Shown here: positions 1 through 12,198 of the stretch, piece after piece
How positions within the stretch are numbered: the first letter of the stretch is position 1
Layout: each line of letters opens with the position of its first letter
DNA from: Haemonchus contortus
Lineage: Eukaryota; Nematoda; Chromadorea; Rhabditida; Trichostrongylidae
Direction of reading: 5' to 3'
Assembly (NCBI GenBank): GCA_000469685.2
Contig: LS997566.1
Span: 43,821,442 to 43,885,441 of the forward strand
Length of the DNA: 64,000 nucleotides
Position numbers and translations under genes: made by a program
Notes under the pieces: model-generated
What the model was told of the DNA's origin: nothing
The model's database searches: none
Seen by the model: only the letters and a program-made list of their open reading frames with translations

Positions 1-987
<987 letters not shown>

Positions 988-1524
988 TCGAATGCGTTTT
1001 CTGATTTACTAGAATTCCCCATCATTTTTCGAAGTTTGTTTTGAATTAAGCCATTTGGAATTGGTGGCAAGTTGGGTTTCAATGAGTCTGAAGTGAAGTT
1101 GAAAGCGAGGTCTTTTGAGAATGATATGTCAAGTTTAGCAGCGGAAATTTCGATTCGGGCTTATATCCAACTTTGCTCGACCTTCTCTCTGCTACAAAAC
1201 GGCGTGAGAATACTGTCCGCTGAAGAGGCAGTGAAACAGTTTGGAAAAGGCAAATAAAGTACTGTGACAGACTGACAAGTTCCTACCTTTTCCACTCCAT
1301 GAGTTTTGAGAAGGGCTCAAAGCAAAAAAAAAGAGAATCTTTTCATGATCATGATGTAAGATCGTATACAGGACCTGAAACTTCTTAATATTTTTTTTTA
1401 TTTGTTATGGCAGCAGCCACTCTAAGTGTTTTCGAATAATCTGGAGAGAAATTCTGATACGGCATAATACTAGACTACCCACCTGATATTTCATTCTGCT
1501 TCAGTTCATCAGAAATCTGAGGTA

Positions 1525-1778
1525 CAAAGTCTTTGGCGTAAACCAATTCCGCCCATGGGATCCACATTCGAAATCCGTTCAGAATCGTAGTGCCGATTTG
1601 AATTCCCATGTGACCAACACAATGACCAGATGAGTCAGCGCTTTCTTCCTCCCATGTAGTCTAACACCTCAGAAGGAAAGAGGGTTTGGTCGGTGCTAGC
1701 GAGATCCTACCCGAAACGCAAACGCGTACCACCCGCGTGTGATAGTGCGCCACTTGTCACTACGCCGCCTCTGTCCCC
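1525..1778 (-). repeat. tRNA-derived SINE copy
   Basis: Same family as the full copy at 62450-62734. The tRNA-like head lies at the right end (its reverse complement gives a GGCG-type start followed by GTAGTGACAAGTGGCGCAC), and the tail with the GGCGTAAACCAATTCC motif lies at the left. The B box is degraded. Confidence 0.7.
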
Positions 1779-2248
1779 AGGTATTATATCGTTTCACGAA
1801 TTTCTAATTATTTTTTTTACTCACTTATATATTTATTTATTTGCTTATTTATATGATTTGACTCCCACCGTGGGTAGTGATTTTGTATCAAAGCAGATAA
1901 GCGAGACCGCAAACCATTCCATGAGTCCGTACAATCGGAGGGGTACTGTAATTGTCTTCGTTCTCGTCGGTGACTGCGTGCTTTTTGTCATCTCTACTTC
2001 TGTCCATTATATCGGAAAGGATGAATGATGGAACACATCATATGTTGAAGGTTCATAAGAACATGGACGATAAAGATAAGAGGAAGCACTTTAGAGGATC
2101 AAACATTGCTATCGTCTAAAAAGTATTTCTTTTCTGACGCCAGCGATACAAACGAAATAAAAAAGGGACAGGAATATGAAGCGATTCACACAGACCGAAT
2201 CGGTCCCACTGCATTCAATCTCACACATGTTCTTCCAAGCGGCCAAGC

Positions 2249-2275
2249 ATGAAGGTCGTTCTCTTTCTTTTGTCA
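2249..2275 (+). pseudogene. Possible orphan leader exon (MKVVLFLL)
   Basis: An ATG followed by codons reading MKVVLFLL, preserved in both halves of the large duplication (the other copy is at 19537). It resembles the start of the leaders in the peptide cluster and sits about 430 bp upstream of P1, as its twin sits about 840 bp upstream of P5. No donor, body exon or open continuation is evident. It may be the relic of a further peptide gene, or chance. Confidence 0.3.
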
Positions 2276-2682
2276 GAAATATCTTTCATTGACATGGGCG
2301 ATGATTTCGAAGAATTCCAAGGAGCTAAGTATAAAATAGATAATGGGATTGGGAGATTTCAAAATGGAGTGATATTTCCCAAATCTATATTTTTCATTTG
2401 ACGCTCTCAAAGCTTTTCTCAGCAGCAGCATAGCCACCAATTTACAGGAGGTCCTTCAGAAACAAGGTCATCGTAAACAAAAACTCGTTGTTCATGATGC
2501 TGACCTACTCCAGATAGGCTTCGGAAACAGAAATCAGTTTTGACCAAACGTAGGGCAGTGTTCCTGTTCTTGGTGCAATATGAACTTCTACCTTAAGACA
2601 AATCTTTTCTTCTTTTGTTCTTCCAATCTCTCATGATCCCTTCACTTAGTGCCTACCAGGATCTTTTTTGTTTCCAGACAAA

Positions 2683-3937
2683 ATGCGAGTTTTCGTCATT
2701 TTGTTACTTCTTATCGGCGCTGTAGCTGTTTCAGCTCGAATGGGTAAGTCGTTATGCTTTTGATCCCAAAAAATTTCTTACTCAATATTCAGATGTTTCC
2801 CAGTAGCCATGGAAAAGGGAAGCTTTAAGGGTTTTATCACAAGAGCAATCACCAATGAACAGAAACTTTTGATTTTGGCACCACTCCAAACAGCTCTAAA
2901 CTTGACCGTGTTTGTACCCTGAGAACGCAACTGAAGCAGAGCTGTGCAGTATCAACCCAAAAGCGGCGCCCACAATGAATGACATAAACAGTAGTGAACT
3001 CAGGTGTTTGGGAGGGTGGTGTTTGTCGCTCCCCAAGCCAATAATATCCAAAGCCCCGGGGCAAAGGAATCGTTAGCGACAAAGAGACCACCGACACGCG
3101 TGACAGACAGCTCTTAACATTAGACTTACTTTTGGATGAGTCTTATGAACTGGTGAAGTAAATATGTTCTGTAGAGAAGAGCGGAGGTGGTGTAGCGGCA
3201 AAAGGTGCAATAACTTACACGCATGGTCACGGATCCGAATCCTGGCTTGATTCTAAACTAACGGGCCTCGTATCCTTTCGGGATGGGTAGCTGGTGCCAT
3301 GCTCATCTGGGAGGATAAAAGTGCTGACTTGTGCATCGGCTAGCCACCGAAAGTCATTATACGGGATAACCACGCATTCAAGCCGCCACCACGGTTCTGG
3401 ATGAAATAGCCGCTCATTTCCAAACGGGAATGATCAACGCCCAGAATCGTTTCACCCCTTTCGCGATGGTACAGCACAGGAGGTCCATCAGCAAACTATC
3501 AACGGGTGCCATCCCAAAACGAGATCAGTCAGTGATAACTCATTGAGGTATCGAGTTCATCGACTGTTTTCGTCATATAAATAAAATCTGTTGAATAAAT
3601 TCCCCCGTTACGTTGGTGTTCATCTAATCCTTTATTGGAACGGATTGTGAACATGGGCACCTCTGTTTTTCATTATCAGTAGATTACTTTCAAATGGTAA
3701 CACTCCTTATCATGCCTTGAAGGACATTCATACTCCAGTTGGTTTCAGGTCGTCCACCACCACCGCGTCATCCACCTCCTCCGCCTCCACCACCTCCGCG
3801 TTCGCCGTTCTCTTACGGTTGGTACGGAAACTGGGGTCGTGGTCGATTTGGAGGTGAGTCATTGTGAATTCTCAAATGTACTCGACTATATTTATCAAAA
3901 TTTTCAAACTTATTTGCTTCCAGGGTTTAAAGGGTAG
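2683..3937 (+). CDS. P1: small secreted Pro/Gly-rich cationic peptide, NLP/CNC-like
   Basis: Three exons, 2683-2743, 3749-3853 and 3924-3937, give 59 codons plus TAG. All introns are GT-AG and phase 1, each splitting a Gly codon. Residues 1-18 are a textbook signal peptide (MRVFVILLLLIGAVAVSA). The mature part has a run of 4 Pro, then Arg-His, then a run of 9 Pro, and ends in an aromatic Gly/Arg tail containing YGWYGNWGRGRFGG and FKG. A TTTCCAG acceptor ends 6 nt before the ATG, which suits spliced-leader trans-splicing and fixes the start. P5 is its duplicate partner. P1 lacks the QWG start because compensating one-base indels turn Gln-Trp into Arg-Met. Secretion is well supported. An antimicrobial or epidermal defence role is inferred from NLP/CNC resemblance only. 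Confidence 0.8.
3180..3445 (+). repeat. tRNA-derived SINE copy in P1 intron 1
   Basis: Plus-oriented copy of the SINE family. It opens with GCGGAGGTGGTGTAGCGGC (A-box region) and has a degraded B box near 3228-3242, followed by the body with CTGGGAGGATAAAAG. It lies wholly inside the 1-kb first intron of P1. Confidence 0.75.
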
Positions 3938-5284
3938 AAGTAAACATCATTGGCAGAGCGACGGAACATTTTTGAGAGCGATTGTGGCACAACGATCATG
4001 CTTTGAGTAGTAGTTGAACCATTGTTTAGATTATGCTGTGTAAGAAAATGTTTGATGCACAATTGGTAGCAATTGAAATTTCATGTTCGTTGTTCACGAA
4101 GATGTCTAATCACGAAGTTCCAACCCAGAACGGTACGAAATAGCCTTTTCATACATACTGGGTGGCGAAAATGTAGTTGGGAGGCAAAGGCCCACCATTC
4201 CCTTCTGCCACATGGCACTGAAGTGCAGAGAAGTAGGCTAGTCGGCTCTAAGAACTGCTTGAAGATATTTTTAGCCTAAGGTACATAACTTTCCAACGGG
4301 GCCTACAGGGAGAGGAGCACCGGGGTGGAAGAGATTTGGGGAAAAATGAACATTCTGTTGACCACTGATTCACTTGTTTTAAAAGTGAAAGAGCTGGCGT
4401 ACTAATCTCCCTCAGAGAGCATACTCCCACAGAATTGCCTATATCTCATTTTCTGCGCTTCCTCCAACTACATTTTCAGCCACTGGACCGTGCCAAAAAT
4501 TTTACAGCTGATCTTTGATGGATCTTATGCTTTTGTACAGGCTACCCAGATTCGAATTCGATAGTTTTGGACCCTATTGGATCAGCACGTGGCAGCATTG
4601 GGATTATTCAAATTAGCCTGATCCATGACCGCATTCACAGTCGATATTGGTTGAAAAGTTCATTCGTACAAAACAACACACCGTATAGTTGTTTACGGTA
4701 ACAAAAGATCATATGAGCTCGACAAACGATTTGCCTGACTTTAACCAGTATGATAACAGGATATCTAAACGGAATCTCTGATACAATTACCGCTACGCTA
4801 ACTCAACACATAAACGGCTCCACATTTTGCAGCGTGATTTCTCGATGACATTGAGCTGGTTCACCTATAGACTGGAACATGCCTTTTGACTGATGTTTTG
4901 TTCCCATCGGACCGGATGAAAACCACAGATTCATCAACTCTAACGGATAACTCCGCTTATCTTCAGTTCAAACCAGCCATTATCAGCTTTCTTGCAATCG
5001 ATGAGCAGTTGTGCCAACCGATAACCACTTCCATATTTATCATGAGGTTGATATTCTACGGCTGTAGGAACCTTTGCTGAGTATGTTAGTGAGTTCCGAA
5101 TGGTGCAGTGCCGTCATAAGTTCTTATTCAACGGATCCACTCAGACCAACCCGAAATATGTACATGTTGTATTACACTATGAAAAGCATATTCACATTTT
5201 AATATTGAAATATTTCAAGAAATTTCGATTATATTGTGTTTAGACAAGGAGAGAGGAGCTTAAAATCGATCAATACTGTCTAAG

Positions 5285-5525
5285 GGATGCGCCATGAATT
5301 TGCTTTGCGTTCAGAATCATAGCGACTTTCATAGGTGCGTATGTGTTCTATGCAGTGACGCAATAGTTAGCCGATAAACAAGGCAGCGCTTTTCTCTTAG
5401 AAGGGTTTGGTAGAAACCGACAAACCTGGGATAGATGTAAAACCTTTTCGCCCTGAGTGGATATCGATTAGGAAATGGTCCCCGGATCACGTCGTGTAAT
5501 TATGCCCGAAATAGCACCACACCAA
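5285..5525 (-). repeat. Degraded SINE copy inside psi-amy1
   Basis: Retains the GGGATGCGCC tail motif, the CAGAATCATAGCGAC segment, and a weak tRNA-like head near 5490-5525. Heavily diverged from the 62450-62734 copy. It sits between the last-exon and C-domain relics of the amylase pseudogene. Confidence 0.5.
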
Positions 5526-6689
5526 CTTCTCAAAACTTTCCATAATCCTATTAGCAAATGATGCTCAACATAGAACAACCATATCTTTAAACAGAAAAGA
5601 CTTCAAGGAATTTCTATTATTATAACGTTGATTCTTGGGATTTCATCTATTTGAACAAAAGTTCTCACCGTCACTATTTACAGCAATCATTTGGCCGGTG
5701 CATTTTACATTCTGTAGTTTACCGACGTACGGGTCACAGTAATCACCGGCGGCGTGATAATTGAAAGAATTCAAATCACATTTAAACCCCTTATCCTTAT
5801 CCTTATTATTATTAATACTGCCGATTACAGTACGATTCTATGAATCTAACATCAAGAAATGGTGTTCTCTAGTTTTTGCCGCGGAGTTTCGAATACCACT
5901 GGATATCACTCTCTTTCTTCAAGTATCCAAATAAAGGCCTTTTTCATGAGATGACGATGGGTGAGAAACCCAGCTCTTGAGGAAGAGATATGTGGTATGG
6001 CGAATCACTCCAAAGTGACAAGCAGGATGGGATAGGCCTCTATACAGGCTTTTAGGGCTATTCAAAGTGTAAGACACTATTTTAAACTCCCTGATTTCTA
6101 AAACTCATCAGAGAAAGGTATGACTAAATTTTGTCTTCCATGTGTGCGGACTACAGGAACCTATCACATCTTTCGAAAAGAAAAAAGAGAAAAGGAACAG
6201 GCAGGGATTGTTTGCATTGAGTTCAAGAAAGTAGAGAGCGATGAGAATAGAAGGATGGAAGATACTCACTTGCTGAACACTTTGCTCTATCCATTAAGAG
6301 TAGAAAATCCCTTCCTTCCTCTGGCGAACGCAATTCGCTGATAAACAAACGGCGAAAATCTGCAGCTTTTGAAGTTTCAGTTGTCATCATCGTTGATGCT
6401 TCAAAAGAGTGACTTTGCTTCTTGACCCGATGCTGAGATTTCGTTCTTAGGTATAGGTATTCAACCTAACTGAGTAACCTAGGCAAGGTTTTTTTCTGTC
6501 AACTAAGAAAGTCCTATCTTATTCGATCTTTTTTTCCTAGAAGTCTCGAAAGCCTTCTGTATCTAATCGATATCGTTTTGGATATGCGCCGAATTCTACT
6601 TCCATGCAAAATCGCTGCGACGGTGTGGCACCTAGCCCATACAAGAGGTTGTGGTGGTCAGCTGTTGTGCAATTCGGCACTTTTACACT

Positions 6690-6835
6690 GCCAAATGAGT
6701 ACGATACCAATTCAGCGACTATGCAGGAGAAAAGGCTTGATTTCCTCAAAGGGTATCGGTCCCGGTCCGATCCACCATGGGTCTGACAACTGGTGCCAAT
6801 TGCCACTACACGACTCCGGTCCAAATCAAGAACAG
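6690..6835 (-). repeat. SINE head fragment inside psi-amy1
   Basis: Only the tRNA-like half is recognisable (GCCAATTGCCACTACACGAC at 6793-6812). Open frames crossing it on both strands are shadows of the repeat. Confidence 0.4.
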
Positions 6836-7334
6836 ATGATAAACAACAATAGAAACGTAAGCGGGCGTAAAAAAAATTCTGAGTGGCTCAGGGACGTCAC
6901 CTTGAAGAGGGCCATTGCTTTTGAGAACTGACAAAATGTATGGTGACGATATGTAGGGATTAGGTTAAAATGGCATGTTTAGGACATTGAAAAGGAAATC
7001 AATCGTACTCTCTATTCTGTCCCTTTTACTCAAAATCTAACTCTGCCCTCATAAACACCGAAATTCAGGAAAACGCGGAAAGCACACCACCTCGGCTGTT
7101 GCTGTTTCTTGTACTCCTGAGCGGAACTTGTTCATTTCCCTGGAATGGAGTGTATCGTTACTACTTTCACCTCGGCTGGCTTCTGAAAGTAACTTACAGT
7201 TGGCTAACGATGCTCAGATACCCACCCAGAATTCGCGTTACAAGTGTCATCCTGACTGCTATATGTTGGAAAAGCCGTCTGCAATGATCAGTATTTAGAG
7301 TCTCTGAGATTACTTTTACTATAAAGTTTGCTTA

Positions 7335-9070
7335 ATTTATTCTACGATTCTTTTTTCTCCTTTTCTTCTATTGATTTTGGGAACAATAAAAAACGATGAC
7401 ATGTAAAGAGAAAGTTCAGGATCGCATAGCTTCCGAGTTTGGTGGTCCTCAACCTTGTTGTGTAAAGTAATAACTGATCATCACTCGAGGATAAGAAAGC
7501 GGTTAGGCTAACATGTATGCTACAGCTAAATGGTACTTGTCTCCGCCTTTGGTAGTGACCTGAAGTCTAGAATACTTAGCGCTCGTAGTCTGCAGAGTCT
7601 AAAATTTCATTTTTTGGTTTCGTGTGAAGAAATTACCTCGAAATAGGATACGTTAAGGTCTTCGCTCTTCCTTATGAGTTGTTTGTTCAGGGGAACAGCT
7701 CACTATTGAACAGTTTCTGGAAATCTCCGACTGAGGCGAATTTTTGACTCCCAAGGATACTAAATGGGGCACTTTCGGATCGAAGGGTTCAAGAAACCAG
7801 CTCAGGCCGTAATAGCACGAGATTTTTGCATCTACTCAATGTAAAATCAAGCAAAACCTCTAGAGATGCAGAAGTAAAGTGAGCTTTTACTGATTAGTAA
7901 TTTACCCAGAGAATGGATGTTCTAATGTATCGGCTCCATAGCGTTGGTGTACCGAAGACATTGTTCACGACCGGCTGCTTTTTAAAACTGGAAACGTTCT
8001 CGTGTTGAAAAAGGGCAGCAGTCGACGCCTAAAGCTAGCTGACGTATCGTTCAAGTGAACTCTTGCGTCTCGTCGCTGCATCTCCTTTATAAAATATCGC
8101 TCAAGAGTAGACGGCGCACTTCGGTAACTCGTGTGCTCCTCCTAGAACTCCTAAAGCTCCTAAAATCATATTCGATCAGTTGAGTCCAGTCAACACTCAC
8201 TAAATTCTTTTAAGTTCTTCACTGATGAGCCCTATTCTTCCTCTGTCATCTTCAGCCATGTCCACAATCTTTCAAACGTTTAACTTCCTTTGTTTTTTGA
8301 AGCAATTCATGTTGAAAATGTGTTACTGAGTTCTACTTAGCCGGCATAATGAACCTTGTAGGTTGGACCTTAACCTTATAGGATTCAGTCCCCGTTCGTC
8401 CTAATTGCAATATTTTGAATCATGGTCTCTACTCTTTGGATTACTACACCGCTTTTTGGGTCACGATACAGCCTCGACGGGTCGTGGCCGAGCTTTAGCA
8501 TTGCTTTCACGATAGCCTGAGGTACAATTAACGAAATAGAAGCTACAGCCCCTTTATAGGAACGCCTTCGAGACCGAAAGCCTCAACCTCATAACTGTGG
8601 CAAAAATGAACGAGGTTCCATCGTGTTTCAGATCGCGAATGAAAACATTTATCGTTTTGATACTTCTCTTCAGCATTCCAGCTGTTTCAGCTCAATGGGG
8701 AATGGGCATGATGGGTGAGTCAGTTTCAGAAATTGAAATTATTAACATCGAATATTGTAAGGGTCACATATGCGTTAAATTGTGGCTGTGATTCGGACTG
8801 GAGTCAAATGCGGGGTGCATCCCAGAATGGGGATTGATTAGAACAGAAAATATATCCTCTACCTCTTTTGACTTCCGTAATCTGTGAAACGAGGGTTCCG
8901 TGGAAACCCACCATATACGGACTTCGTTTCAAACCGTATTGACTTCATAAAGTAGGACCGTACAGTGTTACTTCGTCGGTAATGCTTTAAGATTGTGCAT
9001 TTTGACTTGTTGTTCTCGAGGGGCAGGTCTTCGGCATCTCGCCAGTTAAAATAGATTCCTCGGAGATTCA
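7335..9070. repeat. Left copy of a second duplication (amylase exon relic plus MKTF leader gene)
   Basis: Colinear with about 14760-16290. Shared landmarks are the AACAATAAAAAA stretch, the amylase exon 12 relic, the GGGCAGCAGTCGACGCCT block (8013 and 15415), and the P2/P4 leader exon and first intron. Similarity stops just where P4's body exon begins, so P2 lacks that exon. Confidence 0.75.
8639..8714 (+). pseudogene. P2: orphan leader exon of a QWG peptide gene
   Basis: The 76-nt exon encodes the signal peptide MKTFIVLILLFSIPAVSA followed by QWGMGMMG and ends in phase 1 at a GTGAGT donor. It is nearly identical to P4's first exon. A TTTCAG acceptor ends at 8631, 7 nt before this ATG, so the in-frame ATG at 8606 lies upstream of the likely trans-splice site and is not the chosen start. 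P4's intron is still alignable to about 9055, but the body exon that should follow is missing. It may be dead. It could also splice onward: an acceptor at 9231 or P3's second exon at 9725 would both be phase-compatible. Confidence 0.5.
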
Positions 9071-9525
9071 TATTTCACCCCTTACTCCTGCAACTGCGCT
9101 CGAACAGAATCAAATTTCAATTATCCTTATCTCAACTATTCGAGTCTATTCTGTTGTGAGCCTACTCCGTTGCGAAAATGATCCCGTCTTGCAATACATT
9201 CTGCCATTGAAGAACATAACTGTGCTCTTACAGGAGTGAAGGCTTATTCTGTAGGCTTCAGCGTGACCAATAAATGTTGTGTTATGGTGATAAATTTTTT
9301 TCTAAGGCGCTTTTCCCAACGGTGGATCTATCGAGTAAACGGAAAACTTCATGCATTTCTTTTCAGACATTTCTAACAGTAAGAAATTGGAGCATGTATG
9401 ACGTTGCGGCATAGAAACCCTTTTTTCGAACGAGACTGTTTTTTTACGTGATTCCCTTTCATAGACACGTGGATTGTATTGATCTTGAGTCACGAGCTTA
9501 TCCAAATACTTTTTTTAGCAACGAA

Positions 9526-9869
9526 ATGCAGTGGTTAACATTTCTACTGTTGCTAGTCTCCATTATGGCAGCTTCAGCACAGTGGGGCATGGGCATGGAT
9601 GGATTTGGCGGATTTGGGGGTGGATTCGGAGGTATGATGATCACGCATTTGACTGCTTCTTAGTAGCCCTGAAGCTCATTTTAAAAAGTATTATGGTTTT
9701 TGGTACAACTCTTAGAGTTTTTAGGTGGTATGCCTCCTCCTCCTCCTCCGCCGCCAGGGGGAGGTTTTGGATTCGGTGGACCTGGTTTTGGCGGTGGGTT
9801 CCGTGGTGACCTTTGCTTCAGTTTTGAAGTTTATTTTACGCCTATCATCTTTTTTTTACAGGATGGTGA
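9526..9869 (+). CDS. P3: small secreted Gly/Phe/Pro-rich peptide, NLP/CNC-like
   Basis: Three exons, 9526-9631, 9725-9805 and 9862-9869, give 64 codons plus TGA. Both introns are short, GT-AG and phase 1 at Gly codons. The signal peptide MQWLTFLLLLVSIMAASA is followed by QWGMGMDGFGGFGGGFGG. Exon 2 adds Met, eight Pro and a GGGFGFGGPGFGGGF block with one Arg. Exon 3 adds only a terminal Trp. A TTTTTTTAG acceptor ends 7 nt before the ATG, as expected for trans-splicing. It is the most compact member and combines the glycine-rich style of P4 with the proline run of P1 and P5. Secretion is well supported; the defence role is inferred from the QWG start and composition. Confidence 0.83.
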
Positions 9870-11540
9870 AAGTGATGGTCTTCAATCGCAGTATATTGTC
9901 TCTTGTTTTACTCCTACAAAGTTGTGATAATCCCTACAAACTTGTGATACATTAGCGTTCAAACGATTGCATTTTTGTTAATTCTGATAGTGTATGATAC
10001 ATAAAAATATCAAGCCGTGTGCAATTGCTGCAGAAAGACGCTGCTAATGTGTCGCGTGAAGTACTCCCCGGATCATTTGTGTGTGTTAGTGCGCTACTTG
10101 CCACTACACCACCTCTATCCATTATAAATAATAAATAAAAATTTTAGCTAATATAAATTAATAGTAAATAAAAAATAATGGTACGAAAAAATACACAAAT
10201 TAAGTGCACTGCATTCAGTCACATTGTCAGCTCCTAGTTGGAGTAAGGACCCATAGAACCGATCCTCTGAAGACACATTTACAATATGAATGGTACCGAA
10301 ATCTCTCTCCCCCCCTCACTCCTTGATGTCATGAAAGTGTTATTCACAAGGATAGCTCGTGTGAGCCGATCTGGACAACCAAATGTGGCCGTATTGTTAG
10401 GGCTGCATCATTCACAAAGAAGCGTCAAGACACCGAGGAATAGTACACTTGTGAACTGATCCGGTCACAGACACAACCACCTCCTCTAACTACTCTTTTG
10501 AAAGCTTATTTTCCCTAAAATCCGCCGGTAGGTATCTCAAAATTGTCAGGAACTGAAGCAATTAAATTCCTTGAAACAAAGGGAGTCTCTCCGTGCCGCG
10601 TATTTGCAACGGAATGAATAACTGGGTTTTGGGAGTGACCCATTATACGAAATTCAGCGCTCGGCAGTTGTGGTCATTTTGCTTATTCTCCCTACTCGCC
10701 CATCTTGGGGCTGACTCTGAGCTACTTAGAGTAGTAGTAATGGTAAGACAAGCTGTAAAACTAAAATGCAAACGATTCTCAACAAGTTTTCATTGCAAAG
10801 TGGAGTGAGAACATTGCGTTCAATAGTCGCTTAATAAATGAAATAATTTTGAAAATCGTGTAGAGCCAATGATGTAACTACATGAAATCCATTCAAAATT
10901 TAAGGCCAAAATATTAAGAAAGAATAAAACTAAAGTTGCCGAGGGACTCCCATGTAGTTTCAGAAAAATCATATGAAAATCAGGTTGTTACGCCGTAATG
11001 ATGCATATAGCTACTTATTTATTTATTCATGTAAACATTATAGTTCACTCGAGATTAGTGGAGCGCAACAGTGTAAATATATCACAAAATAACGCCGTGT
11101 ATGTATTAACAGTCGTTCACGAAGTATTCAGCCGCCAAAATTGTGTGCACTAGCTTTGGGAGCCCTGTTCAGGGTTCTTGGCTAGACGGGAGATTTGGAG
11201 ATCGGTGCACAACAACTGATTTACCTTTTTTGCTGAGGATTGCGTTATTTTTTCACATGATGCTCTAGAGCTCTCGGAGAAACTTGTGCAACAACAGAAC
11301 AGATCAAGTGGAATTGGATGTGAAGTGGATTTGGCAAAACCCAGTGGATGCACAATTAATTCAGTCATACAGCGATGGTGAAAGTAAATGGCAAAATAAC
11401 TTAAGAAGTAAAAAGCTATAGGTACATCAAACACCAGCTCACAGGTCCACAGAAGGCAGTAGTGGAGAGTACAGCAGGCGCACGGAAGCACCTTGTTCTA
11501 GCTTTAACGAAATCCCAATAATAGTAAACAATGACTCCTC
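9870..11540. other. Gene-free stretch downstream of P3
   Basis: AT-rich intergenic DNA. It holds the tRNA-like head of a SINE at about 10050-10125 (minus orientation, GCGCTACTTGCCACTACACC) followed by an ATAAATAATAAATAAAAA tract. No spliced gene or conserved protein segment was seen; the open frames here have no recognisable product. Confidence 0.5.
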
Positions 11541-11559
11541 GATGAAACAGAAGGCTTCT

Positions 11560-11835
11560 TTTCGCACCTCGTTCTCATCCTCGTCGGTGGTGATAGACGC
11601 GCCGCTGTACGGCGCGGAGTGCTGGTGTCCACTGAACTACGGCCATTTCAAGGAGTCAGCTATTCCCGTCGTTCTCTCGTTGGATCACTTGAGAGCAACG
11701 GGAAGATCTAAAATGAGGTGGGCCGTTGGTGAACATGCTCGGCCAACAATGGAGACGACGTCATGCACAGAAACGGAATGGATGGCTCAAAATCTACCTA
11801 CGTATATGGTGAAATTGACGGTGAAAAGGTAGGGG
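11560..11835 (+). mobile_element. LINE-type reverse transcriptase C-terminal scrap
   Basis: An open frame reads PLYGAECWCP, like the 'LLYGSECW' motif that follows the reverse transcriptase domain in many LINE ORFs. A short arginine-rich tract follows. There is no complete domain and no clear ends. It could be a separate insertion or a displaced part of the RTE fragment just downstream. Confidence 0.35.
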
Positions 11836-12198
11836 AAGGACTTGATCGACTAGGGAGATGAGCCAGAGAAAACTGTGCCTCTAAGGTTCACTAATGGTTG
11901 GCAGATAATCCCATCAAACTGGGCTGCCAGATGTTACACTTGACTGATTCAATAGTTAAGGAGGGCAGTCATTACGTTTAAACTTCAGAACCTTAACAGC
12001 TAGCCTTGACTTTATACTTCGTCGAGTAAGAGGATATGGAGAAAGGCAAAGGAAACTCGTGCGTAAAAACATCACTGAAGTTCAAACCACTGAAGTGGCG
12101 TTACGATAAAACTATGCCAACTTTTCACTCTAGTTTCATAAAAAAAGAAACGGCACTAACGGCACTATTGAGTGGGGAATGCCTGCCCACAGACTGTA

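Larger units (their letters stand above)
4765..7559 (-). pseudogene. Decayed alpha-amylase 3' half (psi-amy1)
   Basis: Relics of amylase exons 12-16 and the last exon lie in the same order and strand as in the intact gene at 23173-33450. Recognisable pieces are the VTTKGGDKYHLAVAYMLA segment (7500-7559), the exon with DTCNANSGWV (about 7200-7288), the FRSGVQETATAE exon (about 7092-7145), YQRIAFARGRKGF (about 6260-6345), the AGDYCDPYVGK piece of the C-terminal beta domain (about 5680-5760) and the last exon (4765-5120). It is broken many times: in-frame stops at 7503-7505, 7204-7206 and 6287-6289, a lost acceptor with a 2-nt deletion near 5750, a 1-nt deletion near 5095 and an internal loss near 4915. 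Exons 1-11 are absent. It converges on P1, as the intact gene converges on P5. Confidence 0.85.
1055..7960. repeat. Left copy of a large segmental duplication (peptide gene plus amylase 3' half)
   Basis: Colinear, diverged similarity to about 18170-27960. Matching landmarks in order: a stretch near 1110-1180 against 18330-18400; the 1840-1960 block against 19140-19230; the leader-like ATG at 2249 against 19537; peptide gene P1 against P5; and the amylase exons described below. Intervening SINEs and insertions differ between copies, so the duplication is old. The breakpoints are approximate. Confidence 0.8.

Noticed and set aside
6537..6931. Overlapping open frames of 95 and 117 codons as genes
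   Set aside because: They lie across a SINE head inside the amylase pseudogene and match nothing.
8606..8638. Longer N-terminus for P2 and P4 (start MNE...)
   Set aside because: A TTTCAG acceptor lies between that ATG and the MKTF ATG, and the extra residues would bury the signal peptide.
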